This document shows, in pieces, positions 35,324-44,762 of a stretch of DNA of 64,000 bases (positions within the stretch are counted from its first letter, which is position 1; each line of letters starts with the position of its first letter). The stretch is from Linum tenue (lineage: Eukaryota > Streptophyta > Magnoliopsida > Malpighiales > Linaceae): assembly GCA_946122785.1 (NCBI GenBank), contig CAMGYJ010000010.1, positions 53,382,162 to 53,446,161 of the forward strand. Direction: 5' to 3'. The translations under genes and the position numbers were made by a program. The notes beneath the pieces are model-generated. The model was not told the origin of the DNA and made no database searches. It was given only the letters and a program-made list of their open reading frames with translations.

Positions 35324-36457
35324 CAATGACTGCTTTACCGTACCGTGCCGGCCGGTTGAACCGGAAAAACCGGGAACCGAGCCATGGACGGTATGACGGA
35401 GAAGACTGCCGGAGGACTTGCGTACCGGCCGGTATTATCGGTGGAACTAGAGTGCCGCGAGATACCGTCCGGTTTTAATCGTGCCGGCGGTTCTTGGCAG
35501 ATTGGCCAAATTTGGACTCTTAAAGGGACTGTGAAATTGATCGGATTACAGGATGGGGGCTGAATAGAACATACTGATTGAACGAGGGCGATGAGGTGGT
35601 GAGGGATCTGCAAATTTGCAGATCTATAGGAGGGTTATTTTGTTCCGCAAACTCGGTAAGTTTTGGGAATAAAGAGGAAGAAGAAGATACAGAGCACTAA
35701 TGGTTTGGGGAAGATGAGGACAGAGAAATAGAAAACTATGTGTCATCTGGAGAAACTTGGGGTCGATGGAAGCCGAATGGTTTGTATATTTATTATTATA
35801 TTATTTATTAAGTTTATTTGCCTTTTATTGAATAATAATTAAATGAAAAACGAAAAATCTTTGATGGGTGCAGAACGTGCAGTGAGAGAAATCTTCTACT
35901 GCTACGCTTCATTAAACACTAGTATATCTATTTTTGCTTAATGTGTATCTAAAATTCTCATTCAAAACTATTGTGTAATTAATTAAAAAGTTTTAACTTT
36001 GAATGAGTTGCCGCAATATTTTTGGTTGTATAAAATATTGATATATTAAATATTATATAAATAATATAATATGAACGTTTTTCGACGCTCTCAAAATACA
36101 ATTCTTCAAGAATATACGCTCTCCCACTCCCGCTCTCGCTCTCGCTTCACGAATCGGTGAGCTAAGTTGGGAGGCGTGGGGGACATGACAAAAGTCCTTA
36201 TTCTTTTTGTTTTTTTAGCTTTTATTTCGGTATATTTGCTCTTTTACCGTTTCTTAGGCGGTATAATCCGGTTTTATTCCGATATTTTCCCGGTATGGTA
36301 CCCTAATTTTGCCGGTACGGTTTTTTAACAAAAAAATAATTTTTTTATTCCAAGAACGATATTTACCGGTAGGAAACGGTTGAACCATGGTTGTACCACG
36401 ATTTACCATGCCAAAGACGATTCCGGTTTGATGTCCGGTACGGTTTCGTAATCCATG
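35324..36457. mobile_element. Non-autonomous hAT element inside gag-pol, TSD GTCTTGCC
   Basis: 1134 bp flanked by an exact 8-bp repeat GTCTTGCC (35316-35323 and 36458-36465). The ends share the inverted ACCGTACCG core (left CAATGACTGCTTTACCGTAC, right end reversed CATGGATTACGAAACCGTAC). Subterminal repeats CCGGTACGG, GGTTGAACC and TACCGGTA occur at both ends; the centre is AT-rich. No transposase. It splits gag from protease. Confidence 0.85.
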
Positions 36458-38112
36458 GTCTTGCCACTCCTGGTGGTGATGGCGTGTGCAGTCTCATGCG
36501 GGTCCCGTGGATTGGGGATGGTGGTGGCAGGCAGAGTCCCCGGTGCCCTGGTAGTGTTCTGGCGAGCTAGGCTCCCAATCTGGTTCTGGAGATCCTGCAA
36601 AATGGCACCTTGGTTCCTCTGGCCTGCCTCCAGTGAGGCGATGTTCTGATCCATCCTCGTGAAGTTCGCCTGACTGGTGGTCATGAAAGCCTGCAAAATA
36701 TTCTTCAGATCAGATATCTGAGGATCTGGAGCTGCGGCTGCTGGAGGCTGAGCAAACTGGCACTGGGGCTGCTGGAATGGCTGCCCTTGCCTAGGCTGGT
36801 AGGGTTGCTGCTGTGGTGGTGGTGGCCCCTGCCTAGCCTGGAAGGGCTGCCTCTGCTGGAAACCACCTGCTGGTGCTGGGAAACCAGGTGGTTTGTTGGT
36901 GTTGCTGCTCCAGGCAAAGTTGGGATGCTGGCGCCATCCCTCATTGTAGGTGTTGCTGTATGGGTCCAGGCGCCGAGCATTTGCTATGAAGTCCACCTGT
37001 TCTTGGGGAGTAGAAGACTCCCTCATAGACTGACAATCCTCCACCAGGTGATTCGGGCTCTCACACCACTGACACTGAGCTACTGGAGGCGTAACTACAC
37101 CTCGGCCCGGAAGGAGACTGTTAGGCTGCTTCAATGTCTGCACCAACTCAGCCACCTGCTGCTCTAACCCAGATCTGGCCTCAATAGCATGCACACCCCG
37201 GTCCCGGGCATTCCTGCCCCTGCTGCTCTGTCCCCAAGAATGATCGCGGGCAGCCAAGGTACTGATCATCTGGTTCAGCTCGGGTGGAGTCTTAGTGAGA
37301 ATATCCCCTCCTGGGCATAGAGACTCGATCACCCTCTGGCTATCCGGAGTGAGGGCGATGTAGAAGTTCCCTACTGTGAAAGCATCGCTGAAACTGTGAT
37401 GAGGACACTGCCAGAAGTATCCCATGTACCGCTCCCATGCATCACGAAGGGACTCATCTGGCTCTTGGCGGAAGTGAGTGATCTCCCGCTGTATCTCCGT
37501 GGTCTTCGATGCCGGATAATACCGGTGCACGAACTTGTCAGCCAAATCGTCCCAAGAGGTGATGGACAATGGGGGCTGGGTCTCCAACCACCTCCTAGCA
37601 TTCCCCGCCAGAGAATGGGGGAAGAGGTGAAGGCGGATTGCATCATCCGGAACACCATTGAGCGTGAACCCGTTCGTCAGCTGCAGAAAACGGGAAAGGT
37701 GTACCCGGGCTTCCTCATCCTTCAAGCCATGGAACTGGATAGAGGATGTGATGAGTTGGATCCAGCATGGCTTGATCTCGAAGTTGTTTGCAGGGATGGG
37801 TGGATAGAGGATGACCGGGCGGATGTCAGCAATCCGTGGAGTATAGTAGTACTCCAAGGTGGGACCCGGTGGTGGTGGATGATGATGGTGGCCAGCTCCC
37901 TGGGGATGTTGGTCGTTCCCCAGGATCTGGTTCTGAGGAGGCGGGTTCTGATCGCCTTCCATCTCGTGCTCGTCCTCGGAGTCGCTGGTCAATTGGCCGT
38001 CTCGGCGCTCCACCGTAGCCAGTCTAGCTTGTTGTTGTCTCCAAAGTTGTTTGCAGGTGCGCTCAATCTCAGGATTCAACGGCAGTAAACTTCCCGACTG
38101 GCTACGGGTCAT
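36403..38112 (-). pseudogene. gag of element C, 3' end cut by hAT insertion
   Basis: The open frame is 569 codons, of which the last ~17 come from the hAT element. It contains a Retrotrans_gag-type core (PCWIQLITSSIQFHGLKDEE, SLAGNARRWLETQP, SWDDLADKFVHRYYP, ESLRDAWERYMGYF) and one CCHC knuckle (CQWCESPNHLVEDC, C-x2-C-x4-H-x4-C) in the second half, followed by a Gln/Pro-rich stretch and TRSGKT just before the insertion. Gag packages the element RNA into virus-like particles in the cytoplasm. In this family gag and pol form one frame, so the insertion separates gag from pol. TGCAG, 8 nt before the ATG, resembles a splice acceptor. Confidence 0.85.
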
Positions 38113-38235
38113 GCACTATCTGCACACAATCAAGCAAAGCAAACCCGTGAAGGCACAAGCGGGAAAAGCAAAAACTCAATGCGAAAATGAAAATGCTAAA
38201 GTAACAGAAATCACTTTTCTTCAACAACCTAGCCG

Positions 38236-38253
38236 TCCCCGGCAACGGCGCCA
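38236..38253 (-). promoter_or_regulatory. Primer-binding site (tRNA-Asp type), element C
   Basis: TGGCGCCGTTGCCGGGGA on the minus strand, six bases from the LTR end. Identical to that of element A. Confidence 0.92.
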
Positions 38254-38259
38254 AAAACT

Positions 38260-39598
38260 TGACTCGCTGTTACTGTCACCCTAGAAAATGGCCAAGTATA
38301 ACCACTTCCTAAAGCGTAGTATAGCGGGTCGGGTTTTAATGTCAACCCGGGTCCTAGATGTGATGACTACTCGGTGAATTCTTGTTATTCAGCGGTGAAC
38401 TTTTAGTGCAACTCAAGCAAACAGAACACAAAGCAAGTAAACGGTTTGTTGTCAAGTCAAGAGAGGTCACCCGGATATGGTTCCCCCTAGACTGCAGTTA
38501 AGTCGGATTGTAATTACCAAGTTCAGTTTTCATGAAAGTTATACTGCGGAAGGTTCTCAATTAGCCTGAAGTCTCGACTAAAGGTCTCCAGACCCTCTCA
38601 ATCTGAGTCTCTAGCGGGCGACTAACCTCCACCGGAGTAAACAGATTGAGGCCCTAATGAACCAAACCTCCACTACCGAATTAACTTCGGTACAGAATAG
38701 CGAATTGGCTCCTCGACTAAAGTCACCAATTCGCCACCTTCGATTAAGGGTACTCTATCAACCTAGGCAGATATTCTCATTCTAGGTCAAAGCAGAAACA
38801 ACAGGAATTTGATCAGGATTCAAGTCATTCAATCATTCAAACCTCAATCGAATATAATCAATTCACAAACTCTGTACTTGGGTTCATACAATCAGACCTA
38901 GCATACAAATCTAGGGTTCCCCATACCCAGATGAATGGGGAAACTACTCCATAGAGAAAGAAGCAAAAGCAGATTCAGACGCGGAAATCATACTGCGAAG
39001 TTGGATTCCTGCTCCTGGACGTTTAATCGCACTTCTCCAAGCTCAAACCGGGCTCCAATGGTGTTGAAGATCGATCTATGGCGCTTGGGAACTCTGGTTC
39101 GTCGCTTTCTCTCTCTAGGAATCGATTTCTCTCTCAAAAACTCGGAACCCTTCAATGTTGGCCTTCTTCCTCCTTAAATCAGCTGCCTGGTCGCGATACC
39201 CGGTCGAAATACCCGGTCGGGTATTTTGGGTTTCGACCGGGTATCGCTGCAGCGCACCGTTTCGCTTAAGGGAAGAATCCCCGGTCAATCGCCATAATCC
39301 CCGACCGGGGATTTTGCTGCTGTGCCCGGGCCCCTCTCTGCTTCTCGGGCGCCCAAAAGTGGTGAATACCCGGTCGGGTATTTGGCCACCTGACCGGGTA
39401 TTTTCCTCCTTCAGCCCTATTCGTCCCAACTTTGCTCCTTTCGACCCAGAACACGTTTCTCCGCCTCGATTCCAACGCCGGGATCTGAAATATGACATAA
39501 ACACACAACCTAGCGTGAAATCGGCTTAAAACACGAGATTCCTCATCACAAACAGCTTCAGAATAGGGGTGGAAACATGTATAATTATCGGTCTATCA
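38260..39598 (-). repeat. 5' LTR of element C
   Basis: 1339 bp, the same length as the 3' LTR. By eye the two differ at 38393/26313, 38694/26614, 39072/26992, 39194/27114 and 39452/27372 (positions to within a few bases). Palindrome cluster at 39194-39405. Confidence 0.93.
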
Positions 39599-39603
39599 CT
39601 CTC

Positions 39604-40090
39604 CCTCTCCAAAAATTGCAAAACAGCTTTTATACCCGCTGAAACTCGCACCCCCTACTTGCACGGCCGTGCAAATTGAGGTTTTGGCCGTGCAAACCCC
39701 CTGGGAAACCCACACGGCCGTGCATAATTTCCAGCATGCACTCCTAAGCTTCGTCGATCTCGTTTGAGCTCGTATCACCTCCGATTCAGGTGTCGTTTGA
39801 TCCCAGATGCTCGTAGTCTTGTCTTCTTTCTTTTCATGATAAGATTTCATGATTATTTGTCGATAAAATGAGGTATAAATATATTTTTCCTCAAGTCATT
39901 TCCGAGTTTCTCACCCCGAGTCGCCAATTGATCTCCTAATGACTTGAAACTTGCGCCTAGACTTACATGCTAGGACCTGAAATATGACAAAGGAACACAA
40001 CCTAGCGTAAAATATTCCAAGAAATCAAAAACTCAAGCCAAAATGATCAAGAAACGAGGGTGCAAACATGTGCAAATACGACGTTATCAG
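39604..40090 (-). mobile_element. LTR A3, second part
   Basis: Continues LTR A3 after element C and ends ACGTTATCA at 40090. It keeps two palindrome units (TTGCACGGCCGTGCAA and CACACGGCCGTGCA, 39655-39735), where A2 has one and a half. Confidence 0.88.
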
Positions 40091-40615
40091 TATTACCCAC
40101 CGTCCACACCAAGGTTTCATCCTGGGTTCTATCTAGGAAGGCATTCTTATGGCAGGGGTACGGTCTTCATCCACCACAAGATCTTATTCAATCATCTAAC
40201 CCTAATTTTCAAGATGACACATACTCGTCTAACTCTAAAACTCCATACCCAACATAGAAGCTCAAGTAGGCTATTAGAGAAGATTAGGGTGACTTACCCA
40301 AACACAATTAAAGCTAGACAAACATTAAAATCAACTAGATAAACACATTCATTCACAATCCTAACATATTCATACATTACATAATAACACTAAAACTAGG
40401 GTTTGGGGTTTTGGAACCCCTAGTACCTTAGAAGATTACTCCATATAGGAGGGAAGAAGATACATAGAAGAATTAGGGGAAGACTTGATGTTGAGGAAGA
40501 TGGTTCCTCTCTTCTAACTTCTCCTTATTCTTCTTCTCTTCTTCTTCCTTCATCTTCGCTCTCTTCTCTCTCTCTAACCAGAAATTTCTATCTCAAATCA
40601 GGTCCCTTCAAATGG
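40091..40615 (-). mobile_element. Family E LTR, first part (interrupted by element B)
   Basis: On the minus strand it matches 48350-48620 (GTTGGGTATGGAGTT, TAGGGTTAGA, GGTTAGATGA blocks). It is cut at 40090/40091 by LTR A3, and the last bases before B, GGGAA (40616-40620), are the target-site copy. The sequence continues at 46191. Confidence 0.7.
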
Positions 40616-40620
40616 GGGAA

Positions 40621-42031
40621 TGATAACATCGGATTTGCACATGTTTGCACCCTCGTTTCTTGATCATTTTGGCTTGAGTTTCTGCTTTCTTGGACTATTT
40701 TGCGCTAGGTTGTGTTCCTTTGTCACATTTCAGGCCCTAGCACATAAAAAGAAGCGTAGGCGCAAGTTTCAAGTCAATCAGAGATCATTTGGCAATGCGG
40801 GAGAAGAAACACGAGCATGACCTGAGGAATAATGGATTTCTACTTCATATTATGGACAAATTATCATGGAAGTTTGTTATTAAAAGAAAGAGGACAAAAG
40901 TAAGAGCGTCTGGGTTCAAACGACGACTGATTTGGAGTCCGGACGAGGGAGAAACGAAACTTTGAACAAGAGCGGAGGAAGAATTACGGGCAGGAGAATT
41001 ACGACCGTAATTTGGCCTCCCATGCCCGTATTTTCACTGCCGAGAGGAGCTTTGGGTGCGCTGAAACTTAACCAAAACGCGTGTTTTGGGCAAAATACGG
41101 GCATGGAAGAATTACGACCGTAATTCGCCCAGAATCGGGTTTTTGAGGCAGATTCGAGTCAAAGGAAAGGGAGAGCGGGGTTTTTGGTTCCCAAACACCC
41201 AAGGGACGAACCCTAGAGAGAGAGAGCGACTTGGGAACATTCTTGGAGCTATTTTGGAGGATTTCTTCGCCATTGGAGCTCGGGAATTAAGCTTGGAGAT
41301 GGAGATTGAAGATCTAGATCAGATTTCTGCAGTCTCTCTCTTCTCTATGGAGTAACTTCCCTTCACTTAGGTTTTGAGGAACCCTAGTTCCATGTGTTAG
41401 GATCTTTCTTGTATGAAGTTTTGGATGCTATATTGTTTGATTATTATCGATTGAGGCATGATTTATTGAGTCAATTGAATCTTGATCAAATTCTCTTTAT
41501 TTCTGCTTTAACCTATGATAGATAGAATCTGAATAGGTTAAGAGAGCTTCCTTGATTGATAGTAGTGAATTGGTTGTGCGAGAGTCAATCAATTCACTGC
41601 TTTGTACTGGAATTCATTCCAGTAGTGGAGATCTGTGTGAATCGCCTTAGCAGTCTATCCCGGTGAAGGCTAGTCGCCTGCCGGGTATTCTGTCTGAGAG
41701 GGCTTGGTCAGCTTAAGAGATTCCAAGCTAATTTAGGATCTTCCTCAGTTTAATCAACAGTAGATCAACCAAAGGTAATTGCAACTTGGACCTAATTGAG
41801 GAGCTAGGGGGAATCATACCTAAGTGAGTTCCCAACTTGTAATTAGTAGAGTAGTAAGTAGAGTAGTTTATAAATCAATCCTTAATCTAGTTTGCTAGAT
41901 AATGAACTGAAGCTGAGTAATAGTAACTCTAGAGACCCGTGGATTCGATATTTATTACTTGTGCCACTATACTGCAGTCCCTTTCATTGGTTACACTTGG
42001 CCATTGTTAGGTGTTGTGTTTTAGCGTGTCA
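40621..42031 (+). repeat. 5' LTR of element B
   Basis: 1411 bp. Palindrome module at 40984-41140: AATTACGACCGTAATT twice, with GGGCAGGAG and CATGCCCGTATT arms. The CAAACACCCAAGGGACGAAC leader block common to A, B and D follows at ~41197. Confidence 0.93.
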
Positions 42032-42037
42032 AGTTTT

Positions 42038-42055
42038 TGACGCCGTTGCCGGGGA
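42038..42055 (+). promoter_or_regulatory. Primer-binding site of element B, one mismatch
   Basis: TGACGCCGTTGCCGGGGA differs from the A and C sites at the third base (A instead of G). Confidence 0.88.
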
Positions 42056-42167
42056 CTTTCTAGATTATTAGGAAAGGCAGAAGTTTGTTACTTTAGCGTT
42101 TTTCTTTTCTTTTCCACCATTTCTTTTCACTTGGGTGTTTTTGTTTTTGTTGGTGCAGATCTGAATC

Positions 42168-43382
42168 ATGGATCCTCATGGCTTCTCCAACCATTGGGGG
42201 TATCCACCACCGTCCGAGTGGTATTACCCCGAGACTCCCTGGAGCAATCAAGGAGGAGAAGACTATGGATTCGGGTTCCAGTACCAACCCCCTTACTACG
42301 GAGAACAATCAGACCCCTGGGCATATAAAGAACAACCTCATTACCAAGAAGACTTTCTCCCACAACCAGAAGGGCCATCAGAGCTGGAGTTAGCCATGGA
42401 GGCCTTCACGGGCCACTCTGCAGAGCCATGCTACACTTCACTGGAAGATCCGAACAAACAATTAAGGCTTCTCGTGGAGCAGTTTGCTCGAGACACTGAG
42501 AGATCATGCTCCAAGATGGATCTTCAAATCAAAGCCCTTGCCCCTTCCGATCCCTCATTTTTCCATGAAATGGATGAGACGGTTCAGCGCTCATCGAAGC
42601 AAACAGAGTGGGTGGAGCAAGTTTGCTCACATCTTGCTCAAGATCACCTTTCTGCTACCACGCTAGAAGAGGTGGAGGATGACAAAGGCTACGTGGATGT
42701 TGAGGAGCATACAGAAGTTATCACAGAGAACTCCCATGATAATCATGATCAGGAAAGTCCTCTGGTTGCAGATCACACATTTCCTTATTTATGCTCTAAC
42801 ATGTTGGGCCCGAGCGAGGAGATGCAAGATGATCTCATTGAAGAAATTACATGGCGACTTGCTCTCCAATCTGTGCTAGAAGAAGAAGAGAGAGAAAGGG
42901 TGAGGAAAGAAGTTGTGGAGAATGAGGAAGAAAGCAAAGAAGAGACAGTTCTTGATCTTTTCCGAGGAGAGAGACCACATTTTAAAGAAGGAAGGGGGGT
43001 TGAAGAAGCGAGTGGTGTCCAGGCTAAGGATGAAGTTGAGGTGGAAGAGGCTTGCACCGGCCCTATAATACAAGTAATATCCCCACCAAACTTTGAGGAA
43101 CTGCTTAGCAAGGACCCATTTGCAGTGTCTCTTTGCCAGACCAAGGCCACATCGACATCGGTCCCTCTTGGTGGACGCGATGGTGGTCAATCGATGTTGT
43201 CATATATGGTTTGGGGCAATGAGACGAGAGAAGAGAAGAAGAGGTCTCGAGGATTGAGACTTCATCTGCATCAAGTGCACGAGCTTCCATCACCAGTCAT
43301 ACCACATGCTCGTGACTTGCGACTCCATCTCATTGACGAGAACCTCAACTTCAAGAAGGTTCTAGCATGGACCGAAACTTAG
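42168..43382 (+). CDS. Acidic ORF of pol-less Athila-like element (copy B)
   Basis: 404 aa, intact. The first 50 residues (MDPHGFSNHWGYPPPSEWYY) and the last ~110 (SPPNFEELLSKDPFAVSLCQ, LRLHLIDENLNFKKVLAW) are close to copy A (22444-23571). The middle has an insertion absent from A (ELAMEAFTGHSAEPCYTSLE) and is acidic (ALQSVLEEEERERVRKEVVE). TTTGTTGGTGCAG, a good splice acceptor, ends 9 nt before the ATG. No known retroviral domain. Conservation concentrated at both ends with a variable acidic centre suggests two constrained modules joined by a linker. The C-terminal region may be derived from sequence downstream of integrase in Athila-type elements, but I cannot confirm that. Confidence 0.72.
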   Translation: MDPHGFSNHWGYPPPSEWYYPETPWSNQGGEDYGFGFQYQPPYYGEQSDPWAYKEQPHYQEDFLPQPEGPSELELAMEAFTGHSAEPCYTSLEDPNKQLRLLVEQFARDTERSCSKMDLQIKALAPSDPSFFHEMDETVQRSSKQTEWVEQVCSHLAQDHLSATTLEEVEDDKGYVDVEEHTEVITENSHDNHDQESPLVADHTFPYLCSNMLGPSEEMQDDLIEEITWRLALQSVLEEEERERVRKEVVENEEESKEETVLDLFRGERPHFKEGRGVEEASGVQAKDEVEVEEACTGPIIQVISPPNFEELLSKDPFAVSLCQTKATSTSVPLGGRDGGQSMLSYMVWGNETREEKKRSRGLRLHLHQVHELPSPVIPHARDLRLHLIDENLNFKKVLAWTET

Positions 43383-43419
43383 GAGCCATCGTCCGGCTCA
43401 CGACGTGAAAGAAGCGCTT

Positions 43420-43437
43420 GTTGGGAGGCAACCCAAC
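43420..43437 (+). other. AGGCAA-loop hairpin after ORF, element B
   Basis: GTTGGG, loop AGGCAA, CCCAAC, 37 nt after the stop codon, preceded by AAGCGCTT, itself a palindrome. Confidence 0.75.
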
Positions 43438-43647
43438 CAGTCGGTTTGCATTTCTTTCTCTATTTCTCCTCAGTTGAGTCAGTTTTGCTATTTGATTTTA
43501 GAGTCAATAACTCAACCTTTGTGAGATTTTGTGTGGTGTTTGTGTTCTGATTACTCTCTCTTCCTGGAATGCACCGCCTGACCCGTCCATCATCATTCAC
43601 CCTTGATTTGGTAACTTCGTTCTACCCTCCTTATCTTTCCTCCATTG

Positions 43648-44762
43648 AGGACAATGTCGTGCTTAAGTGTGGGGGGGTGTTCGATTATGTATGCGGGTGA
43701 ATGTTTGGCTGTTTGTGTGCTTGGAGCCTAGTTCACTGTCCAAATTTTTAAATTTGAGGGCTCCAAGTACGTGTCTCCATGCAAATTGTCTGCTCAGTAT
43801 GCTTTGAATTGACAGTCTCTGTAGTAATGTGCAACCTAGGGAGGTAGTGTAGCACTATGGAGGATGTTGAAGTATAAGATTTTTCCTATCTAGCTCTCTG
43901 CTGTGTCAGTTGATTTTGTGAATTAGTGGAGCTAAGACCGTTGAATTCATGTGGTAATGTGGACTCTGTTTGGATTGTGTTATGACGCGTGTATCGAACA
44001 GGGTGCTCATGTGAGAAATGAAAAGCAGTTGGTCCTCCATGTCGAAATCATTGAAATCTTAAACATGGGGTAAGCCCAACGTGTGTGGCACCGTTCATTG
44101 CACAAAATCGGGTTTTGGAAGAGATTTTAGTGATCCTTAGTGGGCTACTCCTACAAGGTGAAGCTAAGCTGTCTCTCGTACAAGTAAAATTTTCACCCGT
44201 TGAACGGTTTGCCTACTTGAGGATGTGTTTTTAAGGGCACGGATAGAGCTTCCGACCCCCCTTAATTTCATCGACCCTCCGCACGAGTTGAGGGAAAAGA
44301 GTTAAAAGAAGTACTCTAGCGAGCGCCAGATGTACAGAATTTGCTCTTGCTCGACTAATAAGGGTCGACCGTGCAAAAGACTGCAGTTGGAACCCCCGCC
44401 AAGTGAATGAAAAGAAACAAAAAAAAGTAAAATGAAAGTGAAAAAGGGGTTCCAACGGTGAAATGAAGTGAAAGAGCACCCCGGTACAACGAGTCCTTGG
44501 TTGTGAATGGTGTGAGTCCCTTTATCCATGAACTGGCTGTCTTACTTCCACTTCTTCTCATGATCCTGGCTTGAGTCTAGTACTCGCATTGAGAGAGATA
44601 GGGGACGTCTTAGAAGACCAGTTGACCTCGTAAGCTGCTATATGATCTAGGAAATCCTCTAGCGACGATCGGGGTTGTTTGTTGCTATAGAGGTCTGGAG
44701 AGCTGCATTGGTTTGAGTTAGATTTGCTTGGGGACAAGCAAACAGTTAAGTGTGGGGGAATT
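43648..44762 (+). mobile_element. 3' region of element B with two purine tracts and hairpins
   Basis: First tract TTAAGTGTGGGGGGG (~43664-43677), double stem-loop at 43719-43768 (outer CTTGGAGCC/GGCTCCAAG, inner CAAATTT/AAATTTG), ~950 bp without coding potential, hairpin at 44722-44743, then the true polypurine tract AAGTGTGGGGGAA at 44748-44760 touching the LTR. Confidence 0.8.

Larger units (their letters stand above)
26180..39598 (-). mobile_element. Full-length Athila-type Ty3/gypsy element C, 13.4 kb, TSD CTCTC
   Basis: Two 1339-bp LTRs (26180-27518 and 38260-39598) differ at only five positions by eye. CTCTC flanks both sides (26175-26179 and 39599-39603). Order on the minus strand: 5' LTR, tRNA-Asp-type primer-binding site, gag, protease-RT-RNase H-integrase (broken), hairpin, palindrome array, a 3' ORF, double stem-loop, polypurine tract, 3' LTR. 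A hAT element sits inside gag-pol. Confidence 0.93.

Noticed and set aside
23685..38253. tRNA gene at the TCCCCGGCAACGGCGCC sites
   Set aside because: Only the 18-nt 3' tRNA-Asp complement is present, each time next to an LTR end; no cloverleaf. They are primer-binding sites.
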